From Marivirga atlantica (GTDB lineage: Bacteria; Bacteroidota; Bacteroidia; Cytophagales; Cyclobacteriaceae), in NCBI RefSeq assembly GCF_016734805.1, contig NZ_JAERQG010000002.1, forward strand, positions 1 to 64,000: DNA of 64,000 bases, written 5' to 3'. The translations under genes were made by a program, and so were the position numbers. Under the pieces are notes generated by a model, which saw only the letters and a program-made list of their open reading frames with translations, did not search any database and was not told the DNA's origin. Shown piece after piece: positions 25,180 through 34,042 of this stretch (within the stretch, counting starts at the first letter, position 1; every line of letters begins with the position of its first letter).

Positions 25180-26663
25180 TGGATAGAATAAAACGAATTT
25201 TACCTCTTTATTTAGGTCCGATAGTTTTTATTATTCTTGAAGTTATTGGGAAACCAGAAAGCATGAATGTGCAAGCATTTCATGTATTAGCAACTACAAT
25301 TTGGATTGCTATCTGGTGGGTTACAGAAGCGGTGCCAATTGCGGTTACTGCGCTTTTGCCGATCATACTATTTCCTTTAACCGGAGCTGTGCCATTGGCT
25401 GATACAACAGTAGCATACGGTCATCGATACATATTCCTGTATCTGGGTGGTTTTATGATTGCCATAGCCATCGAAAGATGGAATTTGCACAGAAGAATAG
25501 CCTTGAACATTATCAACATCATAGGCTCTGATATTTCTAAAATCATTTTGGGCTTTATGGTAGCTACTGCATTCTTGTCAATGTGGATTTCAAATACAGC
25601 TACTTCAGTGATGATGTTGCCTATTGGTATTGCAGTGGTGAAACAGTTTAAAGATGCCAGTAAAGATGAGGCTATGTCGAGCAATCTTGGGAAAGGTTTG
25701 ATGTTGGCAATTGCTTACAGCGCATCCATTGGTGGATTGGCTACTCTTATCGGTACACCGCCAAACTTAGTTTTAGCGGGCATATTGGAAGAGATATATG
25801 GTTATGAATTAATGTTTGTTGATTGGATTAAGTTTGGTTTACCTATATCTATTGTATTGCTATTCATTTGCTGGAAATACTTGACTAAAGTCGCCTTCAA
25901 ATTTAAAAATACAAGCTTGCCGGGTGGTAAGGCTGAAATAGCCAAAATGCTAAAGAGCCTTGGTAAAATTAGCTTTGAGGAAAAGCGTGTTTTAGCCGTT
26001 TTTATTTTCACAGCTATCGCCTGGATGAGTAGATCACTTATTGAAAAAGTATTACCAGCCATTGATGATACCATTATTGCTATGGTATCGGCCATTATTC
26101 TTTTTGTAATTCCATCAAAGGATAAAAAACGAAAGCTGATTACCTGGGAAGAAGCTACAGATTTACCTTGGGGTATTATTTTACTATTTGGTGGCGGCAT
26201 GGCATTAGCTAAAGGTTTCACTTCAACTGGCTTGGCAGAATGGATTGCACAGCAAATGAGTCAGCTCAATAACCTGCATATCATTTTATTAATTCTGGTA
26301 TTAGTGGCCTTAGTAAATTTCTTGACAGAGATAACTTCAAATCTGGCTACTACGGCAATGATATTACCAATATTAGCCCCAATGGCACTATCATTTAATG
26401 TGAATCCTCTTGTAATTATGGTGAGTGTAACTGTGGCAGCTTCATGTGCTTTTATGCTGCCGGTGGCCACTCCGCCAAATGCAGTAGTGTTCGGTTCGGG
26501 TTATTTAAGAATACCGGATATGGTGAAATCAGGAGTTGTACTAAATTTTATTTCCATCTTTCTGATTACCATCGCTACTTATTTATTACTCCCTATTTTA
26601 TGGGATATAGATATGACAGGCTTCCCTGAGGCCTTTAAATCAACGAATATTTTAACAGACTAA
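25179..26663 (+). CDS. DASS family (SLC13) sodium:dicarboxylate/anion symporter
   Basis: The 494-residue inner-membrane carrier has about 11-13 helices. The two pseudo-symmetric SNT-type Na+/substrate motifs are visible as WISNTATSVMMLPIG and EITSNLATTAMILPI. Each is followed by a TPPN loop (GTPPNLVLAG and ATPPNAVVFG). Members import C4-dicarboxylates, citrate or sulfate with Na+. In this locus it would move the product of the SGNH step into the cytoplasm. Substrate choice cannot be read from the sequence. Confidence 0.92.
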   Translation: MDRIKRILPLYLGPIVFIILEVIGKPESMNVQAFHVLATTIWIAIWWVTEAVPIAVTALLPIILFPLTGAVPLADTTVAYGHRYIFLYLGGFMIAIAIERWNLHRRIALNIINIIGSDISKIILGFMVATAFLSMWISNTATSVMMLPIGIAVVKQFKDASKDEAMSSNLGKGLMLAIAYSASIGGLATLIGTPPNLVLAGILEEIYGYELMFVDWIKFGLPISIVLLFICWKYLTKVAFKFKNTSLPGGKAEIAKMLKSLGKISFEEKRVLAVFIFTAIAWMSRSLIEKVLPAIDDTIIAMVSAIILFVIPSKDKKRKLITWEEATDLPWGIILLFGGGMALAKGFTSTGLAEWIAQQMSQLNNLHIILLILVLVALVNFLTEITSNLATTAMILPILAPMALSFNVNPLVIMVSVTVAASCAFMLPVATPPNAVVFGSGYLRIPDMVKSGVVLNFISIFLITIATYLLLPILWDIDMTGFPEAFKSTNILTD

Positions 26664-26674
26664 ATAATACAGCT

Positions 26675-28477
26675 ATGTTTAAAAAATTATTAAACTCGTT
26701 ATATTTTGTATTAGGTGCATTTTTATTGATCAGTGCCTGTACAGAAGAAGATGATTTTGCTGATGAAACATTCAGTTCAGATCAATTTAGTATACTAAAA
26801 GTAACCGCAATAGAAGGCAATGAGGAAACCCGCCTTGAAAGTGGGATTGAAGGCATTTCCGCTTATCAATTACAACTAAATGTGGTTTTCTCGCATGAGG
26901 TTAATACAGATGCAATCAATAACGGTCTATCAATTTCAGGTGGCCCAGATTTCGATATTAGCTATGACAGTACTAACTCAGTGGCAACAATTGAATTTGC
27001 CTTATTAGATTATCAAAGTGAATATAGTCTAAGCCTGCCTCTTGGTAGTTATGGTGCTTCTGGTGAAACACTGGAAAACGAATTCTCTCTCAATTTTACC
27101 ACTAAGCCTTTTGTTACACCTAATGTGAGTCTGTCCACGAGCAATGCCAATCCTGAAGAGGGTGGTTCAACAGTTGTTACTGCCACCTTGAGTGAAATTA
27201 CAACGGCAGATGTCTCTGTTAATATAGAGGTTACAGGTGAAGCTTCATCTGGTGAAGATTTTACTTTAGGTGCAACAACCATTGTAGTTCCAGTGGGTGA
27301 ACTATCTGCCTCGGTAAGTTTGGATATCATTGATGATGAAATTGCTGAAGGAGCAGAAAATATTCAGGTGAGTATTGTCAGTGTAGAAAATGGTGTGGAT
27401 AATACAACGGAGCCACTAAATTTCTCTATTGTAGATAACGATGTCTTTACTGACCTAACCCTTAAAGGTGTTATGGCTATTAGATGGGCTACAGAAACAG
27501 ATAATAATTCAGGAAAGGCAGTCCACTTGAGAGCTATCGCAGATATTGCAGATCTTAGTGTTTATGGTATTGGGGTTGCTAATAATGGTGGAGGCTCAGA
27601 CAGTATCGAATATAGATTCCCGGAAATGTCCGTAGCGGCTGGTGAAGATGTGCTTCTGGCTCGTGATGATGCGGCCTTATTGAATTATTTTGGAGATGGT
27701 GCTGCTGAGTTTGAGCATGTTATTTCAACTGATGCAATGACTCAAAATGGTGATGATGCCATAGAGTTATACAGTGGAACAGCTGTTATTGATACCTATG
27801 GTGATGTAAATATTGATGGAACGGATATGTCATGGGAGTATTCTGGCTCTTGGGCCTATAAATTAGGAGGTGAATGGAGAACTGGTGGTGTTGATTGTGC
27901 ATCAGGCTCTACTATTTCTAAAAATTCTGCCTGTATTTATCCTTTAATTGCCTCTGATTTATTATTCAAAGGAGCAATGGAAATAGAAACAAGTCCTGAA
28001 ACTTCTGACCTTAGAATAAGAGCTTATCATTTTGAAGCACTAGAGGATATAGATGACTTAAGTGATTGGGCGGTGGAGATTTACAATAATGGTACGGGAG
28101 CCCCACCTTTTAGAATTGTTGGACTACCGTCTGAATCAGCTGCTGAAGGTGATGATATTCTGGTAGTAAGAGATTCGGATTTTGAAGCTGGCAATGTGGG
28201 GGCATATTTCGGAACTTGTGATGATGGATTCACTATATACACAAGCGGAGATGTAACAAGTAATGGTGATGATGCTTTGGTATTTACAGAAAATGCAATT
28301 CCATTAGATACTTTAGGTGTTGTTGGTGTTGACGGCACAGGTGAGTCTTGGGAATATGCTGATGGCTTTGGATATAGAACTGTACCTGGGGCAGAATTTG
28401 AATTCTCTGGTGCAGGTTGTACCACTAATGCTAACACAAATTCAGATGCCTCATGCTTTTACCCATTCTGTGAATAA
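26675..28477 (+). CDS. Multidomain surface lipoprotein with Calx-beta and two lamin-tail-like domains
   Basis: The 600-residue lipoprotein has lipobox LLISAC near residue 22. An Ig-like (Big_5) domain lies at about 38-145. A Calx-beta domain is at about 150-255 (EEGGSTVVTATLSE, then DIIDDEIAEGAENIQVSIVS). Two tandem copies of a lamin-tail-like beta domain follow at about 265-425 and 430-595; each holds a TQNGDDAIEL or TSNGDDALVF core and a DGT.xSWEY segment. It is probably a surface binding or anchoring protein of the SusCD system. It is followed by a strong terminator. Confidence 0.8.
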   Translation: MFKKLLNSLYFVLGAFLLISACTEEDDFADETFSSDQFSILKVTAIEGNEETRLESGIEGISAYQLQLNVVFSHEVNTDAINNGLSISGGPDFDISYDSTNSVATIEFALLDYQSEYSLSLPLGSYGASGETLENEFSLNFTTKPFVTPNVSLSTSNANPEEGGSTVVTATLSEITTADVSVNIEVTGEASSGEDFTLGATTIVVPVGELSASVSLDIIDDEIAEGAENIQVSIVSVENGVDNTTEPLNFSIVDNDVFTDLTLKGVMAIRWATETDNNSGKAVHLRAIADIADLSVYGIGVANNGGGSDSIEYRFPEMSVAAGEDVLLARDDAALLNYFGDGAAEFEHVISTDAMTQNGDDAIELYSGTAVIDTYGDVNIDGTDMSWEYSGSWAYKLGGEWRTGGVDCASGSTISKNSACIYPLIASDLLFKGAMEIETSPETSDLRIRAYHFEALEDIDDLSDWAVEIYNNGTGAPPFRIVGLPSESAAEGDDILVVRDSDFEAGNVGAYFGTCDDGFTIYTSGDVTSNGDDALVFTENAIPLDTLGVVGVDGTGESWEYADGFGYRTVPGAEFEFSGAGCTTNANTNSDASCFYPFCE

Positions 28478-28497
28478 TATTTAAATTTTAATTATTG

Positions 28498-28538
28498 GTT
28501 TGCCCATTTCTCATTTTAAAGGAATGGGCAAACTTTTT
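28498..28538 (+). terminator. Terminator after the Calx-beta lipoprotein gene
   Basis: The arms GTTTGCCCATT and AATGGGCAAAC (11 bp) enclose a 13-base loop and are followed by TTTTT. It closes the five-gene susC-to-lipoprotein unit and shows that the next gene starts further downstream. Confidence 0.85.
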
Positions 28539-28566
28539 CATGTCTAATCCACTTTTAATAATAGCT

Positions 28567-29898
28567 ATGATAAAAGATAAACTCTTATTCTTTTTTATAC
28601 TGCTAGCATGTTTTAGCTGCTCAGATGATGATAATTCGGTTAGCCAACTAAACGTGCTATCAATTACCGCAGACGGATCTTCAATTGCTGATGGACAAAA
28701 TGAGGTTGGACTCAATCCGAATATAACTATAACGTTTGATGCCGCAATAGCTACTAAAAAGTTCGAAAACAGCTTCAATATCTCTCCTTCAGCCAGTAGT
28801 TCTTCTTTTAGTTATGGAAATGCAAATACAAGAGTAACTATTAATCTTGAACTGGAGCCAAGTGAAACTTTCAATATTTCTATTGAAGAATCAGCGCTAG
28901 GTGCTAGGGGTGAAGTTTTATCTGAACCAATTAACTTTGAAGTAAAAACCAATGCAAATACTATTGCAGCATGTACATCAGCTAATAGTGATTGCTTAGG
29001 TCAGCTAATTTTCGAAGATGCCGGAGAAAGCTACAGTCTTGATTATTACGCTAACTATCCTATAGATGAAGAAGTTAACCTTGATCAAATTGAAAAAGCC
29101 ATAATTCTGGTTCATGGTGCTAACAGAAATAATGATGAGTATTTTCAGTGGATGATAAACTCGCTTAATGAGGTTGGTGCGATGCAAAACACATTGCTTA
29201 TTTCTCCAAAATTTAAAGATGATTCAGAGGCAGCACAAAATGAGCTTTACTGGAATAGTAATAATTGGAGAGAGGGTACTGATGCACAAAGCGGATTACG
29301 TATAAGTTCTTTTGAGGTAGTTGACTCACTTATAGCTAGAATTGCAAGAAAGGCTAATAATCTGTCAAAAGTGCTAGTTACGGGTCATTCATCTGGTGGT
29401 TTATTTACACATGTTTATGCTACCGCTAATAAAATTGAAAATCAATTAACCTCGACTTCATTCGATTATATAGTAGCCAATAGCCAGTATTTCTATTATC
29501 CAGGTTCTGAAAGAGTTAATGAAAACAGTAATGAACTTTATGAACCCACAGATTGCGGAAGTTATGATTTCTGGCCTTTCGGCTTTAACTCAATTCCTAA
29601 TTACCTGGCAAATACAACGGAAGCAACTTTGAATAATCAGCTTACAAATCGTTCGGTTTATTATTTGTTAGGTAATGGAAATCAAAGTGATCCTTCTTTA
29701 AACACTTCAGATTGCGGAGCCGTACTCTTAGGTTCAACCCGCTATCAGAGAGGGGAGAATATGTTTTATTTTATCAATCAGAAGTTCCCTGATAATAACA
29801 GTAAGCAGGTTATTGTGGAGGGAATTGGTCATAATGGTCAGGCTATGTATCAATCTACTGAATTTAGAGACCTGCTTAACGATTTGTTAGACCAGTAA
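28567..29898 (+). CDS. Alpha/beta hydrolase lipoprotein with Ig-like domain
   Basis: A lipoprotein signal MIKDKLLFFFILLACFSC sets the start at 28567, because earlier in-frame ATGs overlap the terminator hairpin. An Ig-like (Big_5) domain at about 30-130 matches the one in the preceding lipoprotein. The alpha/beta hydrolase core follows, with AIILVHGANRNNDEY (oxyanion region), the nucleophile elbow VTGHSSGGLF, and a C-terminal GIGHNGQAMY carrying the likely catalytic His. It probably cleaves ester bonds at the cell surface. A shared Ig domain type and orientation tie it to the SusCD locus. Confidence 0.82.
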   Translation: MIKDKLLFFFILLACFSCSDDDNSVSQLNVLSITADGSSIADGQNEVGLNPNITITFDAAIATKKFENSFNISPSASSSSFSYGNANTRVTINLELEPSETFNISIEESALGARGEVLSEPINFEVKTNANTIAACTSANSDCLGQLIFEDAGESYSLDYYANYPIDEEVNLDQIEKAIILVHGANRNNDEYFQWMINSLNEVGAMQNTLLISPKFKDDSEAAQNELYWNSNNWREGTDAQSGLRISSFEVVDSLIARIARKANNLSKVLVTGHSSGGLFTHVYATANKIENQLTSTSFDYIVANSQYFYYPGSERVNENSNELYEPTDCGSYDFWPFGFNSIPNYLANTTEATLNNQLTNRSVYYLLGNGNQSDPSLNTSDCGAVLLGSTRYQRGENMFYFINQKFPDNNSKQVIVEGIGHNGQAMYQSTEFRDLLNDLLDQ

Positions 29899-29904
29899 AA
29901 TTAA

Positions 29905-29942
29905 AAGAGAGGTTTAAGTATTTTTACTTAAGCCTTTCTCTC
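29905..29942. terminator. Bidirectional terminator between hydrolase and mscS-like gene
   Basis: AGAGAGGTTTAAGTA pairs with TACTTAAGCCTTTCTCT around a TTTT loop, with one G-U pair and one mismatch region. It overlaps the last codons of the convergent MscS gene. Confidence 0.65.
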
Positions 29943-31007
29943 TAATTCATCGAGTTTTTCAAGACTAACTCGAGATTTTGGAAGCGCCTCAGGATAATTT
30001 TCCTGAATATAAACTATCATTTTTTCACGTACATAACACCTTAAATCCCACGCTTGAGGTGCATTTCTTGCCGACATTAAAAGCCTGATGTTCATGGAGC
30101 GTTCAGTGCTATCTACAATTTGAAGCACCTGTGCTTCTTTATCCCATAATGGAGTGCTTTCTAAAATTTTTACAAACTGTTTTCGTACCTCGTCTATAGG
30201 AATAGTGTAATCCATATACAAGAATACAGTACCTAGAATGTCAGAGCTGTTACGAGTCCAGTTCTGGTAGGTTTGTTCAGTAAAATAAGTGATGGGCAAA
30301 ATCAATCTTCTTTTATCCCAAATTTTTACCACTACATAGGTGAGGTTAATTTCTTCTATCCAGCCCCATTCACCCTCAACAACTACATTATCATCTATTT
30401 TAATAGGCTGGGTGAAAGCTATTTGTATACCTGCCAATAGATTTCCAATTGTTTTCTGAGCGGCAAGTCCCAGAATTACACCTGCTATACCAGCAGAGGT
30501 GAGTATCGTACTGCCGTATTTTCTCACGCCTTCGAATTGTAACAAAATAACGCACACAGCCAATAGTATTAAAACGAACATTGCCATCTTGCGCAAGAAG
30601 ATGATTTGAGTAATTATCTGTCTTTCTCTTACATTATCTTCTTTTTTTATGTCAAACCTGAGGAAGAGTAAATCTTGCACAAAAAATAGAAGCCTGATAG
30701 TTACTACGGCTATTGATGCTATTATCAGAGAATTTAGAATAGGTTTGATCACCTGAATCCAGTCGTCAGGAATACCTGTTTTTCTGAGAAAAGCATGCAT
30801 AAACAGCAATGGCACAAACATGAAAAGACTGCTGTTAAACCTGCTTTTTAAACTTTTAATGGTCTTCCTATTACTTCTTTTACTCACGAAAGATAGTACC
30901 CCAAAAAATATGAGACGAACAACTAATCCTATAATAGCGGATGCTATTAAAAGGATTAAAAAAAGAAGGATAGGAGAATCAACATATTCTTTTAATTGTT
31001 GAACCAT
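29928..31007 (-). CDS. MscS family mechanosensitive channel
   Basis: The 359-residue inner-membrane protein has four to five hydrophobic segments. The pore helix and beta domain are recognisable as TSAGIAGVILGLAAQKTIGNLLAGIQIAF, followed by QPIKIDDNVVVEGEWGWIEEINLTYVVVKIWDKRRLILP. The C-terminal alpha/beta part is present. It would relieve osmotic downshock by opening under membrane tension. It lies 18 bases after the beta-lactamase-like gene on the same strand and is probably co-transcribed with it. Confidence 0.93.
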   Translation of the reverse strand: MVQQLKEYVDSPILLFLILLIASAIIGLVVRLIFFGVLSFVSKRSNRKTIKSLKSRFNSSLFMFVPLLFMHAFLRKTGIPDDWIQVIKPILNSLIIASIAVVTIRLLFFVQDLLFLRFDIKKEDNVRERQIITQIIFLRKMAMFVLILLAVCVILLQFEGVRKYGSTILTSAGIAGVILGLAAQKTIGNLLAGIQIAFTQPIKIDDNVVVEGEWGWIEEINLTYVVVKIWDKRRLILPITYFTEQTYQNWTRNSSDILGTVFLYMDYTIPIDEVRKQFVKILESTPLWDKEAQVLQIVDSTERSMNIRLLMSARNAPQAWDLRCYVREKMIVYIQENYPEALPKSRVSLEKLDELERKA

Positions 31008-31025
31008 ATATTTTTTGCGTAAAGA

Positions 31026-32354
31026 CTACTCTTTAGTTAATGTAAAAGCTCTTCCAGCTTGCTCTAATTTAAGTTCGTTTTTTGGGCTATCAAAAATCAT
31101 TTTAATTCCAGCTGGTTTAAATACGAAGGTACTATCATCAGTTGCAGTAAGTGGAAAGGCTGATTGTCCGGTAGCTTGTGCTTGCAATAGGCCTTCAACA
31201 AGTTTTATTTCTATATCTAATGGGAAACTTTCAGAAGTGTAAAGACCAACGTATGCTTTTAAAGTTTCTTCTGGTACATTAACAGTAGCTTTAAAGTCAG
31301 GTATTTCATAGGGTTTATTGTAGTAAGCATTAAGTAGCCCTAATAGAATCTCATTTCTTGAGAAGCTTACAGCGTTACAAAGTACAGTTACCGAAAGGCC
31401 ATCATCAGGGTTATAGCAACTAACCGCTTGAAAACCATCAATACCTCCAGTATGTCCAATAACAAAATCATTGTTGTAAGGCATGCTGAAAAGACCATAT
31501 CCATAGTTATCAGTCATGGCAGTCATCTTTGCTAAAGAATTTTCTGATACGAGTTTTCCTGAAAATAAATGCTCAAAGAATTTACATGTTTCCGCAGCTG
31601 TAGATGATATTGCTCCTGCACCCATGGTGATACTCATATTGGTAACAGGGGCTTTGATCCACTCTGTTGTTTTAATGTAGGATAAAGCCTCATCATCATT
31701 TAAGTTAATCGTTTTTTCAAAAGCCGTTCTTTCTAAATTCAGCGGTTCAATTATTTTCTCATTAAGTAACTCTTCAAATGGTTGGTTGTAAACATCCTCC
31801 AGAATAAAGGACAATAAAACATAGCCGGTATTAGAGTATTCATACTTCTCACCGGGCTGAAATTGTATCTCCCCTGACTGTAAAATTGTGAGCATCTCTT
31901 CTTTTGTCTTCTCCTGAGTCATGTAAGTGGCGAAAAAGGGAGAATTGGTGAAGTTATATAACCCGCTTCTGTGTTGTAATAGGTGCGTTATAGTAATGCT
32001 GTCACTATTTTCGAAATCGGGATAGTAAGTTGAAAGTTTATTATTTAATTCCAGTTCGCCTTCTTCAACAGCCATCATTATTAAGGAGGCCGTAAAAGTT
32101 TTAGTTATTGAACCTATTCTAAACTGAGTGTTTACTGTAGGTCTTAAGCTATCTTCATAATTTTTAAAACCATACGTATTTTGATAGAGAAGCTTACCAT
32201 CTTTCATAATAGCTACACTACCTGATCCCTCGTTATTCTCCTCTATTGCGCTGAAGAATTTATCGAGTTTGTCTCTATTGATTTCCTGGGCATTAAGAAA
32301 TTGAGCAGAAAATAGCGTTAACAGTAAAACTATTTTTATAGATAAGTTATTCAT
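31026..32354 (-). CDS. Class C beta-lactamase-like serine hydrolase, exported
   Basis: The 442-residue protein has a signal peptide (1-22, ending LNA). Its penicillin-binding fold carries the three active-site motifs: SITK at 82-85, YSN near 165 (YEYSNTGYVL) and HTGG near 295. A C-terminal lipocalin-like extension (about 345-440) is present, as in the DUF3471-type members. Such proteins are peptidases or esterases more often than antibiotic-hydrolysing enzymes, and no resistance role should be assumed. It lies upstream of the mscS-like gene. Confidence 0.9.
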   Translation of the reverse strand: MNNLSIKIVLLLTLFSAQFLNAQEINRDKLDKFFSAIEENNEGSGSVAIMKDGKLLYQNTYGFKNYEDSLRPTVNTQFRIGSITKTFTASLIMMAVEEGELELNNKLSTYYPDFENSDSITITHLLQHRSGLYNFTNSPFFATYMTQEKTKEEMLTILQSGEIQFQPGEKYEYSNTGYVLLSFILEDVYNQPFEELLNEKIIEPLNLERTAFEKTINLNDDEALSYIKTTEWIKAPVTNMSITMGAGAISSTAAETCKFFEHLFSGKLVSENSLAKMTAMTDNYGYGLFSMPYNNDFVIGHTGGIDGFQAVSCYNPDDGLSVTVLCNAVSFSRNEILLGLLNAYYNKPYEIPDFKATVNVPEETLKAYVGLYTSESFPLDIEIKLVEGLLQAQATGQSAFPLTATDDSTFVFKPAGIKMIFDSPKNELKLEQAGRAFTLTKE

Positions 32355-32389
32355 TTTGATGTGGTTGATAGTTTATGAAGTCATAAAAA

Positions 32390-32407
32390 AGGCCGGTTTC
32401 CCGGCCT
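32390..32407 (-). terminator. Strong terminator of the second small coiled-coil gene
   Basis: The minus strand reads AGGCCGG-GAAA-CCGGCCT followed by TTTTT. The stem is a GC-rich 7-bp helix with a GNRA-type tetraloop, sitting just after the stop. Confidence 0.9.
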
Positions 32408-32412
32408 GTTAT

Positions 32413-32703
32413 CTATTTTTCAAGTTTACTTTTGACATCGTCCACGCTCTTAGAAAAAGCATTGGCAGAGGCGGAGAATACATTGCTTAGTTCTTCGGCC
32501 GTTTCATCACCAAAGTGTTGTACTCTATTCCATTTTTCCTCCAGTTCGGCCTTTGCTTTATCAAGTTCTTCAATATGTCTTTTGAATTCTTCTTGTCTGT
32601 CGCTGGCTTTCTGCCGTGCAGTTACTCTTACTTCTTCGTACTTAGCTAAGAGTTCCTCTAATTTTTGTTTCGAAGATTTCTTAAATTCTTCATGTGTTGA
32701 CAT
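32413..32703 (-). CDS. Small coiled-coil protein (96 aa), paralogue of the one at 10972
   Basis: An unrecognised, charged, helical 96-residue protein. It runs from STHEEFKKSSKQKLEELLAKY through KRHIEELDKAKAELEEKWNRV to SKSVDDVKSKLEK. It has no signal or membrane segment. It shares length, an N-terminal EEFK/EAFK, a mid-protein ELEEKW-like segment and a KSKLEK/KRKLQE ending with the protein at 10972-11262. It sits downstream of the glutaryl-CoA dehydrogenase gene but has its own strong terminator. Confidence 0.7.
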   Translation of the reverse strand: MSTHEEFKKSSKQKLEELLAKYEEVRVTARQKASDRQEEFKRHIEELDKAKAELEEKWNRVQHFGDETAEELSNVFSASANAFSKSVDDVKSKLEK

Positions 32704-32744
32704 AAGCTAAATTTATTAGGTTAAAAAAATTAAACCTAAATCAA

Positions 32745-33932
32745 TTATTCAAATGCAGGTATTCCGGTAATCTCCTTACCTAAAATAAGCAAGTGAATAT
32801 CATGAGTACCTTCATAAGTAACAACCGACTCTAAGTTGGCCATGTGACGCATCATAGGATATTCTCCTGTAATACCCATACCACCATGAATCTGTCTTGC
32901 CTCTCTGGCAATATTTAGCGCAACCTCTACGGCATTGCGTTTTGCCATAGAAATTTGAGCGGTAGTTGCCTTGCCTTCATTAAATAATTGACCCAGTCTG
33001 TAGTTTAATAACTGTGATTTGGTGATTTCGGTTAGCATTTCAGACAATTTTTTCTGAGTTAATTGAAATGAACCGATAGGTTTGCCGAATTGATGACGCT
33101 CTAAAGAGTATCTTCTGGCTGAATCGTAACAGTCCATAGCAGCACCAATAGCACCCCAGGCAATACCAAATCTGGCTGAATCTAAGCACATCATAGGAGC
33201 TCCTAAGCCTGATTTACCTTCAAGCAGATTTTCTTTTGGTACTTTCACATTATCAAAAACAAGCTCTCCAGTAGTACTTGCTCTTAACGACCATTTACCA
33301 TGAGTTTCAGGAGTTGAGAAACCTTCCATTCCTCTTTCTACAATTAATCCGTGAATTCTACCTTCTTCACTTTTCGCCCAAACAACAGCTACATCTGCTT
33401 TTGGAGAGTTAGAAATCCACATTTTAGCTCCATTTAAAACATAGTGATCACCTGCATCCTTAAAATTGGTTACCATGCCACTAGGGTTTGATCCATGATC
33501 AGGTTCAGTTAAACCGAAGCAACCTAACCATTCTCCTGATGCTAACTTTGGTAAATATTTATTGCGCTGCGCTTCATTTCCAAATTTATAGATAGGATAC
33601 ATCACCAATGATCCTTGTACAGAAGCTGTAGAACGCATGCCTGAATCACCACGTTCAATTTCCTGCATAATCAATCCGTAAGAAATATAATCAAGGCCAC
33701 CACCGCCATAAGTTTCAGGAATTGTTGGTCCGAAAGCACCCACATCACCAAATTTCTTCACTATCTCATAAGGGAAATGAGCATTTTGAGCCCACTCCTC
33801 AATGTTTGGACTTATTTCCTTCTTCACAAAATCACGCACTGATTGTCTTATTAACTTGTGTTCTTCAGTCAATAATCCATCCAAAGCGTAAAAATCAGGC
33901 GATTCAAATTGGTCCTTTGAGGCTGTAATCAT
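32745..33932 (-). CDS. gcdH: Glutaryl-CoA dehydrogenase (acyl-CoA dehydrogenase family)
   Basis: This 395-residue FAD enzyme has the complete acyl-CoA dehydrogenase fold. It carries marks specific to the glutaryl-CoA branch: the substrate-pocket segment GDSGMRSTASVQGSLVMYPI and the catalytic glutamate in VTYEGTHDIHLLILGKEITG. FAD-binding motifs include GCFGLTEPDHGSNPSG and WISNSPKADVAVVWAK. It oxidises and decarboxylates glutaryl-CoA to crotonyl-CoA at the end of lysine and tryptophan breakdown. It is divergent from tryptophan 2,3-dioxygenase, which supports the call. Confidence 0.88.
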   Translation of the reverse strand: MITASKDQFESPDFYALDGLLTEEHKLIRQSVRDFVKKEISPNIEEWAQNAHFPYEIVKKFGDVGAFGPTIPETYGGGGLDYISYGLIMQEIERGDSGMRSTASVQGSLVMYPIYKFGNEAQRNKYLPKLASGEWLGCFGLTEPDHGSNPSGMVTNFKDAGDHYVLNGAKMWISNSPKADVAVVWAKSEEGRIHGLIVERGMEGFSTPETHGKWSLRASTTGELVFDNVKVPKENLLEGKSGLGAPMMCLDSARFGIAWGAIGAAMDCYDSARRYSLERHQFGKPIGSFQLTQKKLSEMLTEITKSQLLNYRLGQLFNEGKATTAQISMAKRNAVEVALNIAREARQIHGGMGITGEYPMMRHMANLESVVTYEGTHDIHLLILGKEITGIPAFE

Positions 33933-33975
33933 AATATATTGGTTTATAATTTTATATTTTTGTACTTAGATGTCG

Positions 33976-33983
33976 CAAATTTA
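33976..33983 (-). promoter_or_regulatory. Likely -7 element for the glutaryl-CoA dehydrogenase gene
   Basis: The minus strand reads TAAATTTG, an exact TAnnTTTG match, giving a leader of about 37 bases. A plus-strand TATTTTTG at 33955-33962 could serve the divergent dioxygenase gene. Neither has a good -33 box. Confidence 0.45.
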
Positions 33984-34042
33984 AAAGGGATTTTGATTAA
34001 TCCATTGGTATTGTTAATAATTGATTTTTTAAAGGTTAAATA

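Noticed and set aside
31026-32354. Antibiotic-resistance beta-lactamase
   Set aside because: SITK, YSN and HTGG motifs fit the broad class C hydrolase family, but the lipocalin-like tail points to a peptidase or esterase. There is no resistance context.
32432-32710. Serine/leucine-rich plus-strand frame across the small coiled-coil gene
   Set aside because: Its composition is the complement of a glutamate/lysine-rich helix. The minus-strand gene has a proper terminator.
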